Assembly: GCF_016745505.1 (NCBI RefSeq)
Contig: NZ_JAERUC010000176.1
Coordinates: 1-64,000 of the forward strand
Reading direction: 5' to 3'
Length of the DNA stretch: 64,000 nt
Source of the DNA: Streptomyces silvae
GTDB taxonomy: Bacteria; Actinomycetota; Actinomycetes; Streptomycetales; Streptomycetaceae
The position numbers and the translations under genes are program-made. Below are positions 1 through 7,116 of this stretch, one piece after another. The notes beneath the pieces are model-generated. The model did not search any database and was not told the origin of the DNA. It was given only the letters and a program-made list of their open reading frames with translations. Within the stretch, counting starts at the first letter, position 1, and the number at the start of each line of letters is the position of its first letter.

Positions 1-50
1 AGCTCCTCGGCCAGCGTCAGGAAGATCTCGATGTCTCGCAGTTCCACCAT
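1..50 (-). CDS. LysR-family transcriptional regulator, N-terminal fragment
   Basis: The first 16 codons of a gene that runs off the left edge. Reading leftwards from the ATG at 50 gives MVELRDIEIFLTLAEE, the usual opening of actinobacterial LysR regulators (start of the winged-helix domain). A perfect 18-bp palindrome lies 20 bp upstream of the start and is a candidate autoregulatory operator. The ligand and targets cannot be judged because the rest is outside the window. Confidence 0.72.
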   Translation of the reverse strand, partial: MVELRDIEIFLTLAEE

Positions 51-69
51 GTGCCCCCCGGCCTCCATC

Positions 70-87
70 GATAACTCCGGAGTTATC
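70..87. promoter_or_regulatory. 18-bp perfect palindrome upstream of LysR gene
   Basis: GATAACTCCGGAGTTATC reads the same on both strands. LysR regulators usually bind dyads of about this size beside their own promoter, so self-regulation is inferred. No protein binding is shown by sequence alone. Confidence 0.5.
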
Positions 88-252
88 ACACCATGTGAAG
101 CCGGAGATTGTTCGCCCGTTCACCGCCCCGCATCCTGGGTCGGGCTGACAGCCGCGCCTGATCCGGTGGGGGCCGGTCAGGCAGGCGGTAGGGGGCTGGG
201 GCGGTGCAGGGGAGCGCCCCAGCCGACGCGGGACACGAGGGAGACGGAAGAG

Positions 253-837
253 ATGCGGTTGCGGTGCATGGTGGCGGCCGGTGCGGCAGTGCTGGCGCTG
301 GCGGCAGTCAGTGGCTGCGGCGGGAGCGACGAGGGGGGCGGCGTCCCTGCCGACGGTGACGGGCAGTCCGCGGGCAGCGGGGGCCGGCTCATGGACGGTG
401 GAACGGACGGCCACCGCCCGCAGGCCGCCACCATGGCGGACATCGAGACGTTCGTCAGCCAGCGCACCACGTGCACCGATCTGCACATGGAGGACAGGGA
501 CTCCGAGAACGAGGACGACCCGGAGGCGGTGGGCGTCGGCAAGCTCTGGGGCATCAAGGAGCGGGGCGTCTGCTGGGGCGATGACCGCAACGGCGTCACG
601 CTCATGTCCGTCGACGACATGAAGAGCTTCCAGACCCAGGCGAAGAAGCACGAGCCGGACGGGTGGTACCTCCTCGGGGAGGACTTCGTCGTCACGGGGG
701 GCAGCACCACGCGGGCCGACCTCAAGGGTTCCGGGATCCTCGCATTCGTCTGCGACGCGGGGGACCCGATCCCCAGTGGCTACAAGAAGGAAAAGGCGCT
801 CGTGGACGGGTGCACGCTGACCGATTTCATCTCCTAG
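253..837 (+). CDS. Putative exported lipoprotein, unknown function
   Basis: 194 residues. The ATG at 253 was chosen over earlier in-frame starts because GGAAGAG precedes it and it gives a clean lipoprotein signal: Arg-rich n-region, hydrophobic core and lipobox AVSGC. After the predicted lipidated Cys comes a Gly/Ser/Asp-rich linker and then a globular part with three Cys (TTCTDLH, GVCWGDD, FVCDAGD) plus one near the C-terminus, which could form disulfides. I recognise no family. Its stop overlaps the stop of the convergent DUF397 gene by 4 bp. Confidence 0.7.
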   Translation: MRLRCMVAAGAAVLALAAVSGCGGSDEGGGVPADGDGQSAGSGGRLMDGGTDGHRPQAATMADIETFVSQRTTCTDLHMEDRDSENEDDPEAVGVGKLWGIKERGVCWGDDRNGVTLMSVDDMKSFQTQAKKHEPDGWYLLGEDFVVTGGSTTRADLKGSGILAFVCDAGDPIPSGYKKEKALVDGCTLTDFIS

Positions 838-1061
838 GCCCCGTCGGCCCGGGCGAAGTGGTCGAACTCGCCGGCCACGACACCCTTGGCGAACGCCTCC
901 CACTTCTCCACGGTGGTGGTCACCACCGTGCCGGGGTCCCCGGTCCCACGGAGGTACACGAGCTCCCCGGGGCCGAACGCGATCTCGATCCAGGGCCCGG
1001 GGCCCTGCGCGTCCTCGGGGGCGGCGCGGGTCCAGACGAGGCCGGTGGGTACGTCAGCCAC
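834..1061 (-). CDS. DUF397 domain small protein
   Basis: 75 residues from a GTG at 1061, preceded by AGGAGAC. A longer reading frame upstream is better explained as overlap with the next gene. The W-I-E-I-A, VYLRGTGDP and F-A-K-G segments match the DUF397 fold found beside XRE/DUF5753 regulators in Streptomyces (WhiJ-type loci), where the small protein is thought to antagonise the regulator. It starts inside the end of the neighbouring DUF397 gene, so the two are probably translationally coupled. Confidence 0.75.
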   Translation of the reverse strand: MADVPTGLVWTRAAPEDAQGPGPWIEIAFGPGELVYLRGTGDPGTVVTTTVEKWEAFAKGVVAGEFDHFARADGA

Positions 1062-1242
1062 GGCCGTGGGTCTCCTTGACGGTACGGAGGAGTTCTGCCC
1101 AGGCGGCGGGGGTGGCCCGGAGTATCGCGCCGCTGGGGTCACCGCTCTCGGTGAGGGCGACGGTGCCGTGGTCGGCGGCGATGTGTATGCAGGCTTCGCC
1201 CTGGGCGCAGTAGGACGATTTCTGCCAGTCGGACGCGGTCAT
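1054..1242 (-). CDS. DUF397 domain small protein (WhiJ-partner type)
   Basis: 62 residues. It shows the classic DUF397 pattern: W-x-K-S-S-Y at the N-terminus, a C-I-H-I-A core, the ALTESGDPSGAIL segment and a terminal W-A-E-L-L helix. It lies 10 bp downstream of the XRE/DUF5753 regulator and overlaps the second DUF397 gene by 8 bp, so all three look like one operon. The family role, binding and modulating the partner regulator, is known from whiJ-like loci; applying it here is inference. Confidence 0.85.
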   Translation of the reverse strand: MTASDWQKSSYCAQGEACIHIAADHGTVALTESGDPSGAILRATPAAWAELLRTVKETHGRG

Positions 1243-1252
1243 CTTCTTTCCC

Positions 1253-2104
1253 TCACAGTTCCTGAGCGATGGCGTGGACGAGGTCTCGCGACTCCTCGGC
1301 CGGCAGAGCAGCGGCGTCGAGTCGTTCGAGGAGCATCCGGTACTGGGCCAGCTGAGCCTCGGAGTCGATGAACACCGGACCGTGGGACTGGTCGAGCTGG
1401 GCGGTGTCGAGGGCGGGGACGGGCCCCTCCACGTAATACACGGACTGGCCGGACCCCGGGTAGTACGTGGCCGAGAACGGGATCACCCTGATGGACACAT
1501 GGGAGCGCTCGCTCAGCGCGAGCAGGTGCTGAAGCTGGGCACGGGCGATGCCCGGTCCGCCGAACCTCATGCGGAGGGCGGCTTCGTGAATGACGGCGCG
1601 GTACGGGGCCGGGTCATCCCGGTACAGGACGGCCTGTCTCTTCACGCGGTACGAGACCCGGTGCTCGATCTCGGGCGGTGAGATCTCGGGCACCGCCTGC
1701 CGGTAGATCTCACGCGCGTGATCGACGGTTTGCAGAAGCCCCGGGACATGCATGCTGTGCGCCGCACGCAGGCCTGTGCCGTGGTGCTCGATCTCGGCCA
1801 GATCGAGGAGCTTCGGAGGCAGGATCTCCCTGTACTCCTCCCACCAGCCGCGCTTTCGTTCGCCCGTCATCTCGACCAGGGCCTTGATCAGGGCCTGGTC
1901 CGTGCAGGAGTACGTGTGGGCCGCGACCCGTACGCGTTCGGCGCTCACTCCGAAGCGCGCGACCTCCATGTTGCTGAGCTGCCCCGCGCTCGTGCCGAGG
2001 AGATCGGCGGCCTGTGTGGTGGTCAGCCCGGCGCGCTCACGCAGCTTGCGCAGTTCCGCGCCGAGCCGCATACGGCGTGCGGTGGGTGCTGCCCTGCCAG
2101 CCAT
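1253..2104 (-). CDS. XRE-family regulator with DUF5753 domain (WhiJ-like)
   Basis: 283 residues. The ATG at 2104 was chosen because GGGGAG sits upstream and MAGRAAPTARR is a typical start; an in-frame ATG 63 bp earlier lacks support. Residues ~12-70 are an HTH (LRKLRERAGLTTTQAADLLG, then SAGQLSNMEVAR), and the rest is the DUF5753 sensor-like domain with E-x-x-A and HVSIRVIPF motifs. Together with two DUF397 genes and a divergent HATPase gene it forms the cluster type repeated many times in Streptomyces genomes (whiJ/abaA-like). Targets are unknown. Confidence 0.88.
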   Translation of the reverse strand: MAGRAAPTARRMRLGAELRKLRERAGLTTTQAADLLGTSAGQLSNMEVARFGVSAERVRVAAHTYSCTDQALIKALVEMTGERKRGWWEEYREILPPKLLDLAEIEHHGTGLRAAHSMHVPGLLQTVDHAREIYRQAVPEISPPEIEHRVSYRVKRQAVLYRDDPAPYRAVIHEAALRMRFGGPGIARAQLQHLLALSERSHVSIRVIPFSATYYPGSGQSVYYVEGPVPALDTAQLDQSHGPVFIDSEAQLAQYRMLLERLDAAALPAEESRDLVHAIAQEL

Positions 2105-2319
2105 CGTGAACTCCCCTGGGGATGAGGTGCGTTGCGGAGCGTCACTCACACGAGTGGTTCCGTTCAAGGATTCCGGTCCAGCGGTGCAAGTAATCCTTGC
2201 GAGAACCTAGTCTCTGACCCAGGCCACCCGCCCGGAAGTACCCCGCTCGACGGAGCGGCCTCGTCACCGGGCCGTGCGACACGCACACACCCAACACCCC
2301 TCCGTGAACGGAGACTTCC

Positions 2320-2787
2320 ATGGCTCTGGCCACCGTAACGCCGCCCTGGGCGTACACCCTCCAACTTCCGCAGGATCCCCGTGGTCCCGGGATCGCCCGG
2401 GCGACCCTGCGGACCGTGCTGACGGTGCACGGGTTGCGGAATCTCGTCGACACCGCCGAACTGCTGGCGAGCGAGCTGGTCACCAACGCCTACCGGCACT
2501 CCTCGGGTTCGTACTCGCTCCGGCTGCGCGGGGCCGGGCGGAACCGGGTGCGGGTCGGGGTGTGGGACTCCAGCCCGGAGATCCCGGATCCGTTCGGCGC
2601 AGGCGCGGGCCCCGCCAACGTACCCACGGGCCTCGCCGAGCGCGGGCGGGGGCTGTACCTCGTACGGGAGTACGCCGACAGCTGGGGCGCGTACCCGATC
2701 CGGGGCGGACTGCCCGGGCAGGGCGGCAAGGTGCTGTGGGTCGAATGCGTGGGGAAACCGGAGTGCCGATGGGGCGAGGTGCCGTAA
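2320..2787 (+). CDS. ATP-binding protein of the RsbW/SpoIIAB-like HATPase family
   Basis: 155 residues. The ATG at 2320 follows GGAGA. The Bergerat fold is visible as the N-box ELLASELVTNAYRH, a D-S-S motif (VGVWDSSPEIPDP) and the G-box GRGLYLV. There are no other domains, so it is a stand-alone HATPase_c_2 protein as found next to WhiJ-like regulators. Such proteins can act as anti-sigma factor kinases, but no cognate sigma factor or anti-anti-sigma gene is in the window. It is divergent from the XRE operon across 215 bp. Confidence 0.85.
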   Translation: MALATVTPPWAYTLQLPQDPRGPGIARATLRTVLTVHGLRNLVDTAELLASELVTNAYRHSSGSYSLRLRGAGRNRVRVGVWDSSPEIPDPFGAGAGPANVPTGLAERGRGLYLVREYADSWGAYPIRGGLPGQGGKVLWVECVGKPECRWGEVP

Positions 2788-2792
2788 CGGGT

Positions 2793-2832
2793 GGGCGGGA
2801 AGGTGCCGCGCGGCGCAGGCACCTTCCCGCCC
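2793..2832. terminator. Bidirectional terminator hairpin
   Basis: A 15-bp perfect stem (GGGCGGGAAGGTGCC and its complement) with a 10-nt loop lies between the HATPase gene and the convergent adenosine deaminase gene, and could serve both. Confidence 0.75.
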
Positions 2833-2851
2833 CTCGTCGGGCCGAGTCGGG

Positions 2852-4453
2852 TCAGCCGGTGTAGCGGGCCTCGAACGTCCGGAAGGAGCGCTCCTGGAGC
2901 AGCTCCAGCCGGGCCTTCGGGTTCTGGGACGTGAACCGGGCGCAGCGGGCCGAGTCCAGGGCGCGGCACTCCTCGACCGGGCGGAAGCCCTGGCGTACCG
3001 GGTCGGAGCGCCACAGGCTGCGGCCGGGCAGGAAGGAGTACTCCAGGGAGGCCCGGGCCAGGTCCTTGAGCTCCGGATAGCCGAGTCCGTACGTACGGGC
3101 CGCGCGGCGGTACTCCTGGCCGATGTCACCGCGTGAGACACCGGGGTCGTCGGTGGACAGGACGACCGGGACGCCGTACTTCCGGTAGACGGGGAACGGG
3201 TGCTCCTCGCCCTCGACCTGGAGGATCTGCGCGTTGCTGGTGAGCGGTACCTCGACGGCGATCTGGCGGCGTGCCATGTCGCGGGCGAGGCGCTGCCAGC
3301 CGTTCTCGTGCACGAGGTCGACGCCGTGGCCGATGCGCTCGGCCCGGCCGGTCCGTACGGCGTCGTCGATGTGGAAGGTGAGGTCCTCGGGCTTCACCAG
3401 GCCGGGGACGAGCTCGCCGGCGTGCAGGGTGATGTGGGCGGCCGGGTAGAGCCCGTGCAGGTAGTCCAGCATGCGCATGTGCAGGCGGTAGTCCCGCAGG
3501 GAGATCTCGCCGTCCTCCGGCTGGACCAGGTTCACGGCGACGAACCGCTGGTCACGTTCGGCGAGGCGCAGCCCCAGGGCGATCTGGGTGAAGACGCGCT
3601 CCGGGGCGCTGTTGCGGGACACCTGGGAGATCCAGCGCACCGTGATGCCGCAGGCCGGGCCGGGGTTGCCGGTGGCACAGCGCGCGGTGTCGCGGAACTC
3701 GGCGTCGGCGGTGTCGGCCTCCTGCTTCGCGGTCGCCACCAGCTGGTCCAGCCTGCCGCCGGCGAGCAGCTTGCGGTGCAGGGCGGCCAGGTCGGCGTCC
3801 CAGCCGACGTCGGCGGCCAGCTGCTTGGCGCCGTCCGAGGCGGGGCTGACCATGGTCTCCAGATACGACTGGTTCTGCGCGGCGGCGGTGCCCGCCACAT
3901 CGGCCAGCATCTTGCCGCGGTGCGAGGTCGCGGCGCCGAACTTCCCGAACGTGGCGAAGAAGTGGTCGTGCCCGGACTCGTTCTGCGGGAAGTCCTGCAT
4001 GGACCAGGCCCGGACGATCCGCTGCCGGAAGGCGGCATCCGTGAGGGCGTCGGCGGCGGGCCGGGTGCCGGTGACACACGGGGGTGCGACGGCGGTCGTC
4101 GTGGCGTCGATGCAGAGGCCGTCCTCGGCCGCGAGCTGGATGAGGTACTCGGTCCGTACCGCGCCGGACAGATGGTTGTGCAGGTCACCCCCCTTGGGCA
4201 GGTCCCGGTAGAAGCGGGCCGCCTCCTTCGGGTGGGCGTCCGGCCAGGCGGCGGTGCGGGCCTCGGCGGGGGTGGACGTCCGGGGCGGCGGTACGGAGGC
4301 GGGGGCGGCGGCGGCCCCGGCCTGGGTTCCGGCGGGCAGTGACGCGGCCAGGGCCGCCGCGGCGAGGCCGGCGGCGGTCAACAACCGGCGGGTACGCGAT
4401 GAGTTGTGGTGTACGGAGATCACGCCTGCATGATCACGAAGAGCTGCGCGCAT
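2852..4453 (-). CDS. Secreted adenosine deaminase-family enzyme
   Basis: About 533 residues from the ATG at 4453. A GTG at 4423 is an alternative; neither has a good ribosome site. An RTRR segment followed by a hydrophobic Ala/Leu stretch and an Ala/Pro-rich linker suggests export. Metal and catalytic motifs of the adenosine deaminase superfamily are present in order: LHNHLSGA (H92, H94), ITLHAGE, RIGHGVDL and LSTDDPGVSRG. The length and signal resemble the exported actinobacterial deaminases, so extracellular adenosine (or related nucleoside) deamination is inferred. With the exported nucleotidase at 31.4 kb it could support nucleotide scavenging. Confidence 0.85.
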   Translation of the reverse strand: MRAALRDHAGVISVHHNSSRTRRLLTAAGLAAAALAASLPAGTQAGAAAAPASVPPPRTSTPAEARTAAWPDAHPKEAARFYRDLPKGGDLHNHLSGAVRTEYLIQLAAEDGLCIDATTTAVAPPCVTGTRPAADALTDAAFRQRIVRAWSMQDFPQNESGHDHFFATFGKFGAATSHRGKMLADVAGTAAAQNQSYLETMVSPASDGAKQLAADVGWDADLAALHRKLLAGGRLDQLVATAKQEADTADAEFRDTARCATGNPGPACGITVRWISQVSRNSAPERVFTQIALGLRLAERDQRFVAVNLVQPEDGEISLRDYRLHMRMLDYLHGLYPAAHITLHAGELVPGLVKPEDLTFHIDDAVRTGRAERIGHGVDLVHENGWQRLARDMARRQIAVEVPLTSNAQILQVEGEEHPFPVYRKYGVPVVLSTDDPGVSRGDIGQEYRRAARTYGLGYPELKDLARASLEYSFLPGRSLWRSDPVRQGFRPVEECRALDSARCARFTSQNPKARLELLQERSFRTFEARYTG

Positions 4454-4549
4454 GACCCAGGGCCGCGAGGGCGGTGTCCCGTAAACCATCCGTCCGGGTG
4501 ACGACCGGGCGCCCGGCGCGAGTGGTGTTCAAACGGCGCGGGCCGGTGT

Positions 4550-5176
4550 TCACACGCGGAGCTCCGGGGGGAATCCGGTCCAGCGCAGCTTTTCCGGGAG
4601 GTGGCCCATGTCGTTGACCATGAGCAGGGCGGCGGGCCGGCCGGGGGCGTACCGGATGACGGTCAGCGCCGCGTTGGCATGGTTGAGGCCCAGCCAGCGC
4701 CAGGCGGGGGCGTCGAGCGCGTCACGCACCAGCCAGGCGGCCAGGAACGCGTGGGTGACGACCAGTTCGTGGCGGGGCTCCTCCCCGTCCGCCGGGCCGG
4801 TGAACAGGGCCATCGCGGTCTCGGCCAGCTCCGGGCCCCGGGCGCGTTCCGCCTCCGGGAACTGCTCGACGAACGCGAGGAACCGGTCCGCCGACTCCTC
4901 GGGCAGCTCCTCCCGCCCGGGGGCGTACGGCACGTAGTCCCCGGCCGGCTCCGAGGCCCGCAGGGGGATGTCCGCGCCGAGCTGCTCATGGACCAGCCGG
5001 GCGGTCTGCGCGGCCCGGGGGAGCGGGCCGTGGTGGACGGCGGACAGCGGTATGCCCCGGAGCCGCTCACCGAGCAGGGCGGCCTGCCGCCTTCCCTGCT
5101 CGGTCAGTTCGGTCTCGTCCGGGGACGCCTGGGCGTGCCGGGCGATGTAGAGGAAGCGGGGTGCGGTGGCGGTCAT
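4550..5176 (-). CDS. Histidine phosphatase superfamily protein
   Basis: 208 residues from an ATG at 5176. It has the phosphoglycerate-mutase-like RHG variant ARHAQAS near the N-terminus (catalytic His), TELTEQGRRQAALLGERL, and the second catalytic His in VVTHAFLAAW. The RHG motif reads RHA here, as in several SixA- and cobC-like phosphatases. The substrate is unknown. The upstream gap carries a 9-bp tandem repeat. Confidence 0.85.
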   Translation of the reverse strand: MTATAPRFLYIARHAQASPDETELTEQGRRQAALLGERLRGIPLSAVHHGPLPRAAQTARLVHEQLGADIPLRASEPAGDYVPYAPGREELPEESADRFLAFVEQFPEAERARGPELAETAMALFTGPADGEEPRHELVVTHAFLAAWLVRDALDAPAWRWLGLNHANAALTVIRYAPGRPAALLMVNDMGHLPEKLRWTGFPPELRV

Positions 5177-5260
5177 GGGCGGCCCTTGTCCGGTGGGGTG
5201 GTGCGGGTGGGCCGGCCGGACCACCCGCGGATGCCCTGGTGGACGGTGTTCTCCGCGCGG

Positions 5261-5323
5261 CGGTTCCGGCGGTTCCGGCGGTTCCGGCGGCTCCTGCGGT
5301 TCCTGCGGTTCCTGCGGTTTCGG
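5261..5323. repeat. 9-bp tandem repeat (about 7 units)
   Basis: Seven consecutive 9-mers of the form CGGTTCCGG/CGGTTCCTG, with small changes (one CGGCTCCTG, one CGGTTTCGG), fill most of the gap between the stop of the MmyB-type regulator and the start of the phosphatase gene. The copies group by variant (three Gly-type, then Cys-type), as expected for slippage-driven expansion. Confidence 0.85.
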
Positions 5324-5332
5324 CGGGGGAGG

Positions 5333-6127
5333 TCAGGGGCGCGGGGCCTGCCGTGCGTCGGCGATGTTCTGGAGGAGGGCGGCGCTGTCGGCGTCCACCG
5401 GGTAGTAGGACTCCACCGAGATCTCGTCGAGCGTGATGTCCTGAGGCGTCCCGAAGGTGGTGATGGTGGAGAACAGCCTCAACTCCCCTTCGGGAAGACG
5501 GAAGACCATCGACACCGCGACCTCCTCCGACGGCACCCGGGAGCCCGGCCGGTCGGGCTCCTCGCCCGCGAAGAACTCGTCGTACAGGGCCCCCACCACC
5601 GTGTCACCGGTCCTGGCGACCTGGCGCGCCAGCCGCGTACGGAGAAAGGAACGGACCTCGGCCCGGTTGACGATGAGCGGGGCGAGGCCGCGCGGGTCGA
5701 GCCCCAGCCGCACCAGGTTCACCGGCGGGGCGAGCAGTTCGGGGTCGACGTGGGCGAGCAGGTGCTCGACCGGGGTGTTGGCCAGCACGAGGTTCCAGTG
5801 GCGGTCCACGACCAGCGCCGGATACGGCTCGTGGGCCCGCAGGACGCCGGCCACCGCCTCTCGCACGGCCGCCATGTCCGGTCCGTCGAGCGGACGTTCG
5901 CGGTAGCGGGGGGCGAATCCGGCGGCCACCAGGAGTCTGTTGCGATGGCGCAGCGGGACGTCGAGCTGGTCCGCGAGCCGGAGCACCATGTCGGCGCTGG
6001 GCCGGGACCGGCCCGTCTCGACGAGGCTGACGTAGCGGGGTGAGATCCCCGCGGCGAGTGCGAGGTCGAGCTGGCTCAGCCGTCGGCTGTGCCGCCACTC
6101 GCGCAAAAGGCCGCCCACGGTCTCCAC
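5333..6127 (-). CDS. XRE-family regulator with MmyB-like ligand-binding domain
   Basis: 264 residues from a GTG at 6127. Residues ~5-65 are an HTH (LREWRHSRRLSQLDLALAAG, ISPRYVSLVETGRSRPS), followed by the MmyB-like PAS-type domain (YPALVVDRHWNLVLANTPVEHLL) thought to bind fatty-acid-like or other small ligands. TAGGGT lies 7 nt before the GTG, so the mRNA is probably leaderless. A 21-bp dyad upstream and a divergent SnoaL-like gene suggest it regulates itself and that gene. Confidence 0.9.
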   Translation of the reverse strand: METVGGLLREWRHSRRLSQLDLALAAGISPRYVSLVETGRSRPSADMVLRLADQLDVPLRHRNRLLVAAGFAPRYRERPLDGPDMAAVREAVAGVLRAHEPYPALVVDRHWNLVLANTPVEHLLAHVDPELLAPPVNLVRLGLDPRGLAPLIVNRAEVRSFLRTRLARQVARTGDTVVGALYDEFFAGEEPDRPGSRVPSEEVAVSMVFRLPEGELRLFSTITTFGTPQDITLDEISVESYYPVDADSAALLQNIADARQAPRP

Positions 6128-6160
6128 GGTGCCGACCCTAGCCCCGCGTACGGACGGGGT

Positions 6161-6181
6161 CGATGAACTCCGAGTTCATCG
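6161..6181. promoter_or_regulatory. 21-bp palindrome between XRE regulator and SnoaL-like gene
   Basis: Perfect 10-bp arms, CGATGAACTC and GAGTTCATCG, flank a single C in the 87-bp divergent gap. Placement and symmetry fit an operator for the MmyB-type regulator acting on both promoters. This is inferred from position. Confidence 0.6.
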
Positions 6182-6214
6182 ACATCCCCTCGCCGTGCGA
6201 CCACCCTTCTGGAC

Positions 6215-6586
6215 ATGAGCACTGACAACAAGAACAAGGTTCTGACCTGCTTGGAGCTGTCCGGCAAGGGCGACTTCGACGCCATGGCGCCGCTTCTGCG
6301 TGAGGACTACGTGGACCACGGTCTGCCGTTCCGTACGTCCACCCGGGCGGAGTGGATCGCGGTGGCGCGGGAGCTGCCCTTCCCCGAGATGCAGATCGAC
6401 ATCCGCCGGCTCGTGGCGGAGGGCGACTACGTGACGATGCTCTCGCGGCGCCGCCTGCCCACGGCCGGGCTGGACATCGCGGTGGCCGATGTCTTCCGCC
6501 TCCAGGACGGCCTGATCGCGGAGCGCTGGGAGGTCGTCGAACCCGTACCGGCCGCCGACGCGCCGGATCCGGTCGCGGGGCTGTGA
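6215..6586 (+). CDS. SnoaL-like / NTF2-fold protein (ester cyclase-like)
   Basis: 123 residues from the ATG at 6215. The pattern is SnoaL-like: an N-terminal helix (VLTCLELSGKGDFDAMAPLL), Y-V-D-H-G, and the late strands VADVFRLQDGLIAERWEVVEPVP with the characteristic D-G-x-I-x-E-x-W. These proteins are small-molecule enzymes or binding folds; the substrate is unknown. It is divergent from the MmyB-type regulator, its probable controller. Confidence 0.8.
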   Translation: MSTDNKNKVLTCLELSGKGDFDAMAPLLREDYVDHGLPFRTSTRAEWIAVARELPFPEMQIDIRRLVAEGDYVTMLSRRRLPTAGLDIAVADVFRLQDGLIAERWEVVEPVPAADAPDPVAGL

Positions 6587-6726
6587 GTGGGGCGTCGCGC
6601 GTTCGGGTGATGCCGGCGGGGGCCGGTCCCCTTGCGCGGCGGGGACAGGGGCGTTCGCCACCGGTTGGCCCGGCGTGTCGGGGACGCCCGGTTTGACACA
6701 GTGCCGCTCCATGATCGAGGAGCGGG

Positions 6727-7116
6727 GTGAGCGGTATGACCGTGGTGCGGGGGACGAGTGAACCGGCGGGTCCGCCGCCGGGCGGGGGCGACTGCGGCCG
6801 GCTGAGGCACAGCGACGGGCCCTGGGTGAAGGCCGCAGGGGGAGCGGACGCCCTGGTGACCCAGCTCGCCCCGGTCCGCTCCGAACTGGCCCTGGCGCAC
6901 CAAGGGCTCATGGCGGGGGCGGGCCGGCTGACCGCCCTGGCGGAACTGGCTGCCGTACGGGAGTCGTGGGAGCGGCGGATCCAGGCGGCGCGGGGGGAGT
7001 GCGGCAGCCTGGCGGCCAAGCTGCGGGACGTTGCACGGACCCAGGGCGCCACGAACGAGGCCGTACGGTCGTCCTTCGCCGCGGTGACGGTCCCGTGCCA
7101 GGGGGACGAGCGGTGA
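6727..7116 (+). CDS. Helical WXG-like protein of unknown function
   Basis: 129 residues from a GTG at 6727 (GAGGAG just upstream); an ATG at 6736 is possible. After a Gly/Pro-rich start the remainder is predicted helical, with the LALAHQGLMAGAGRLTALAELAAVRESWERRIQAA stretch resembling WXG100/ESX-substrate helices, although no W-x-G is present. It overlaps the DUF1023 hydrolase start by 4 bp (GTGA), a common pairing in Streptomyces suggestive of type VII-linked cargo. That link is inference. Confidence 0.6.
   Translation: MSGMTVVRGTSEPAGPPPGGGDCGRLRHSDGPWVKAAGGADALVTQLAPVRSELALAHQGLMAGAGRLTALAELAAVRESWERRIQAARGECGSLAAKLRDVARTQGATNEAVRSSFAAVTVPCQGDER

Noticed and set aside
4526..4560. Two GTGTTCA motifs upstream of the adenosine deaminase gene
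   Set aside because: Spacing is 22 nt with no intermediate unit and orientation is opposite to the gene; not a convincing PHO box.
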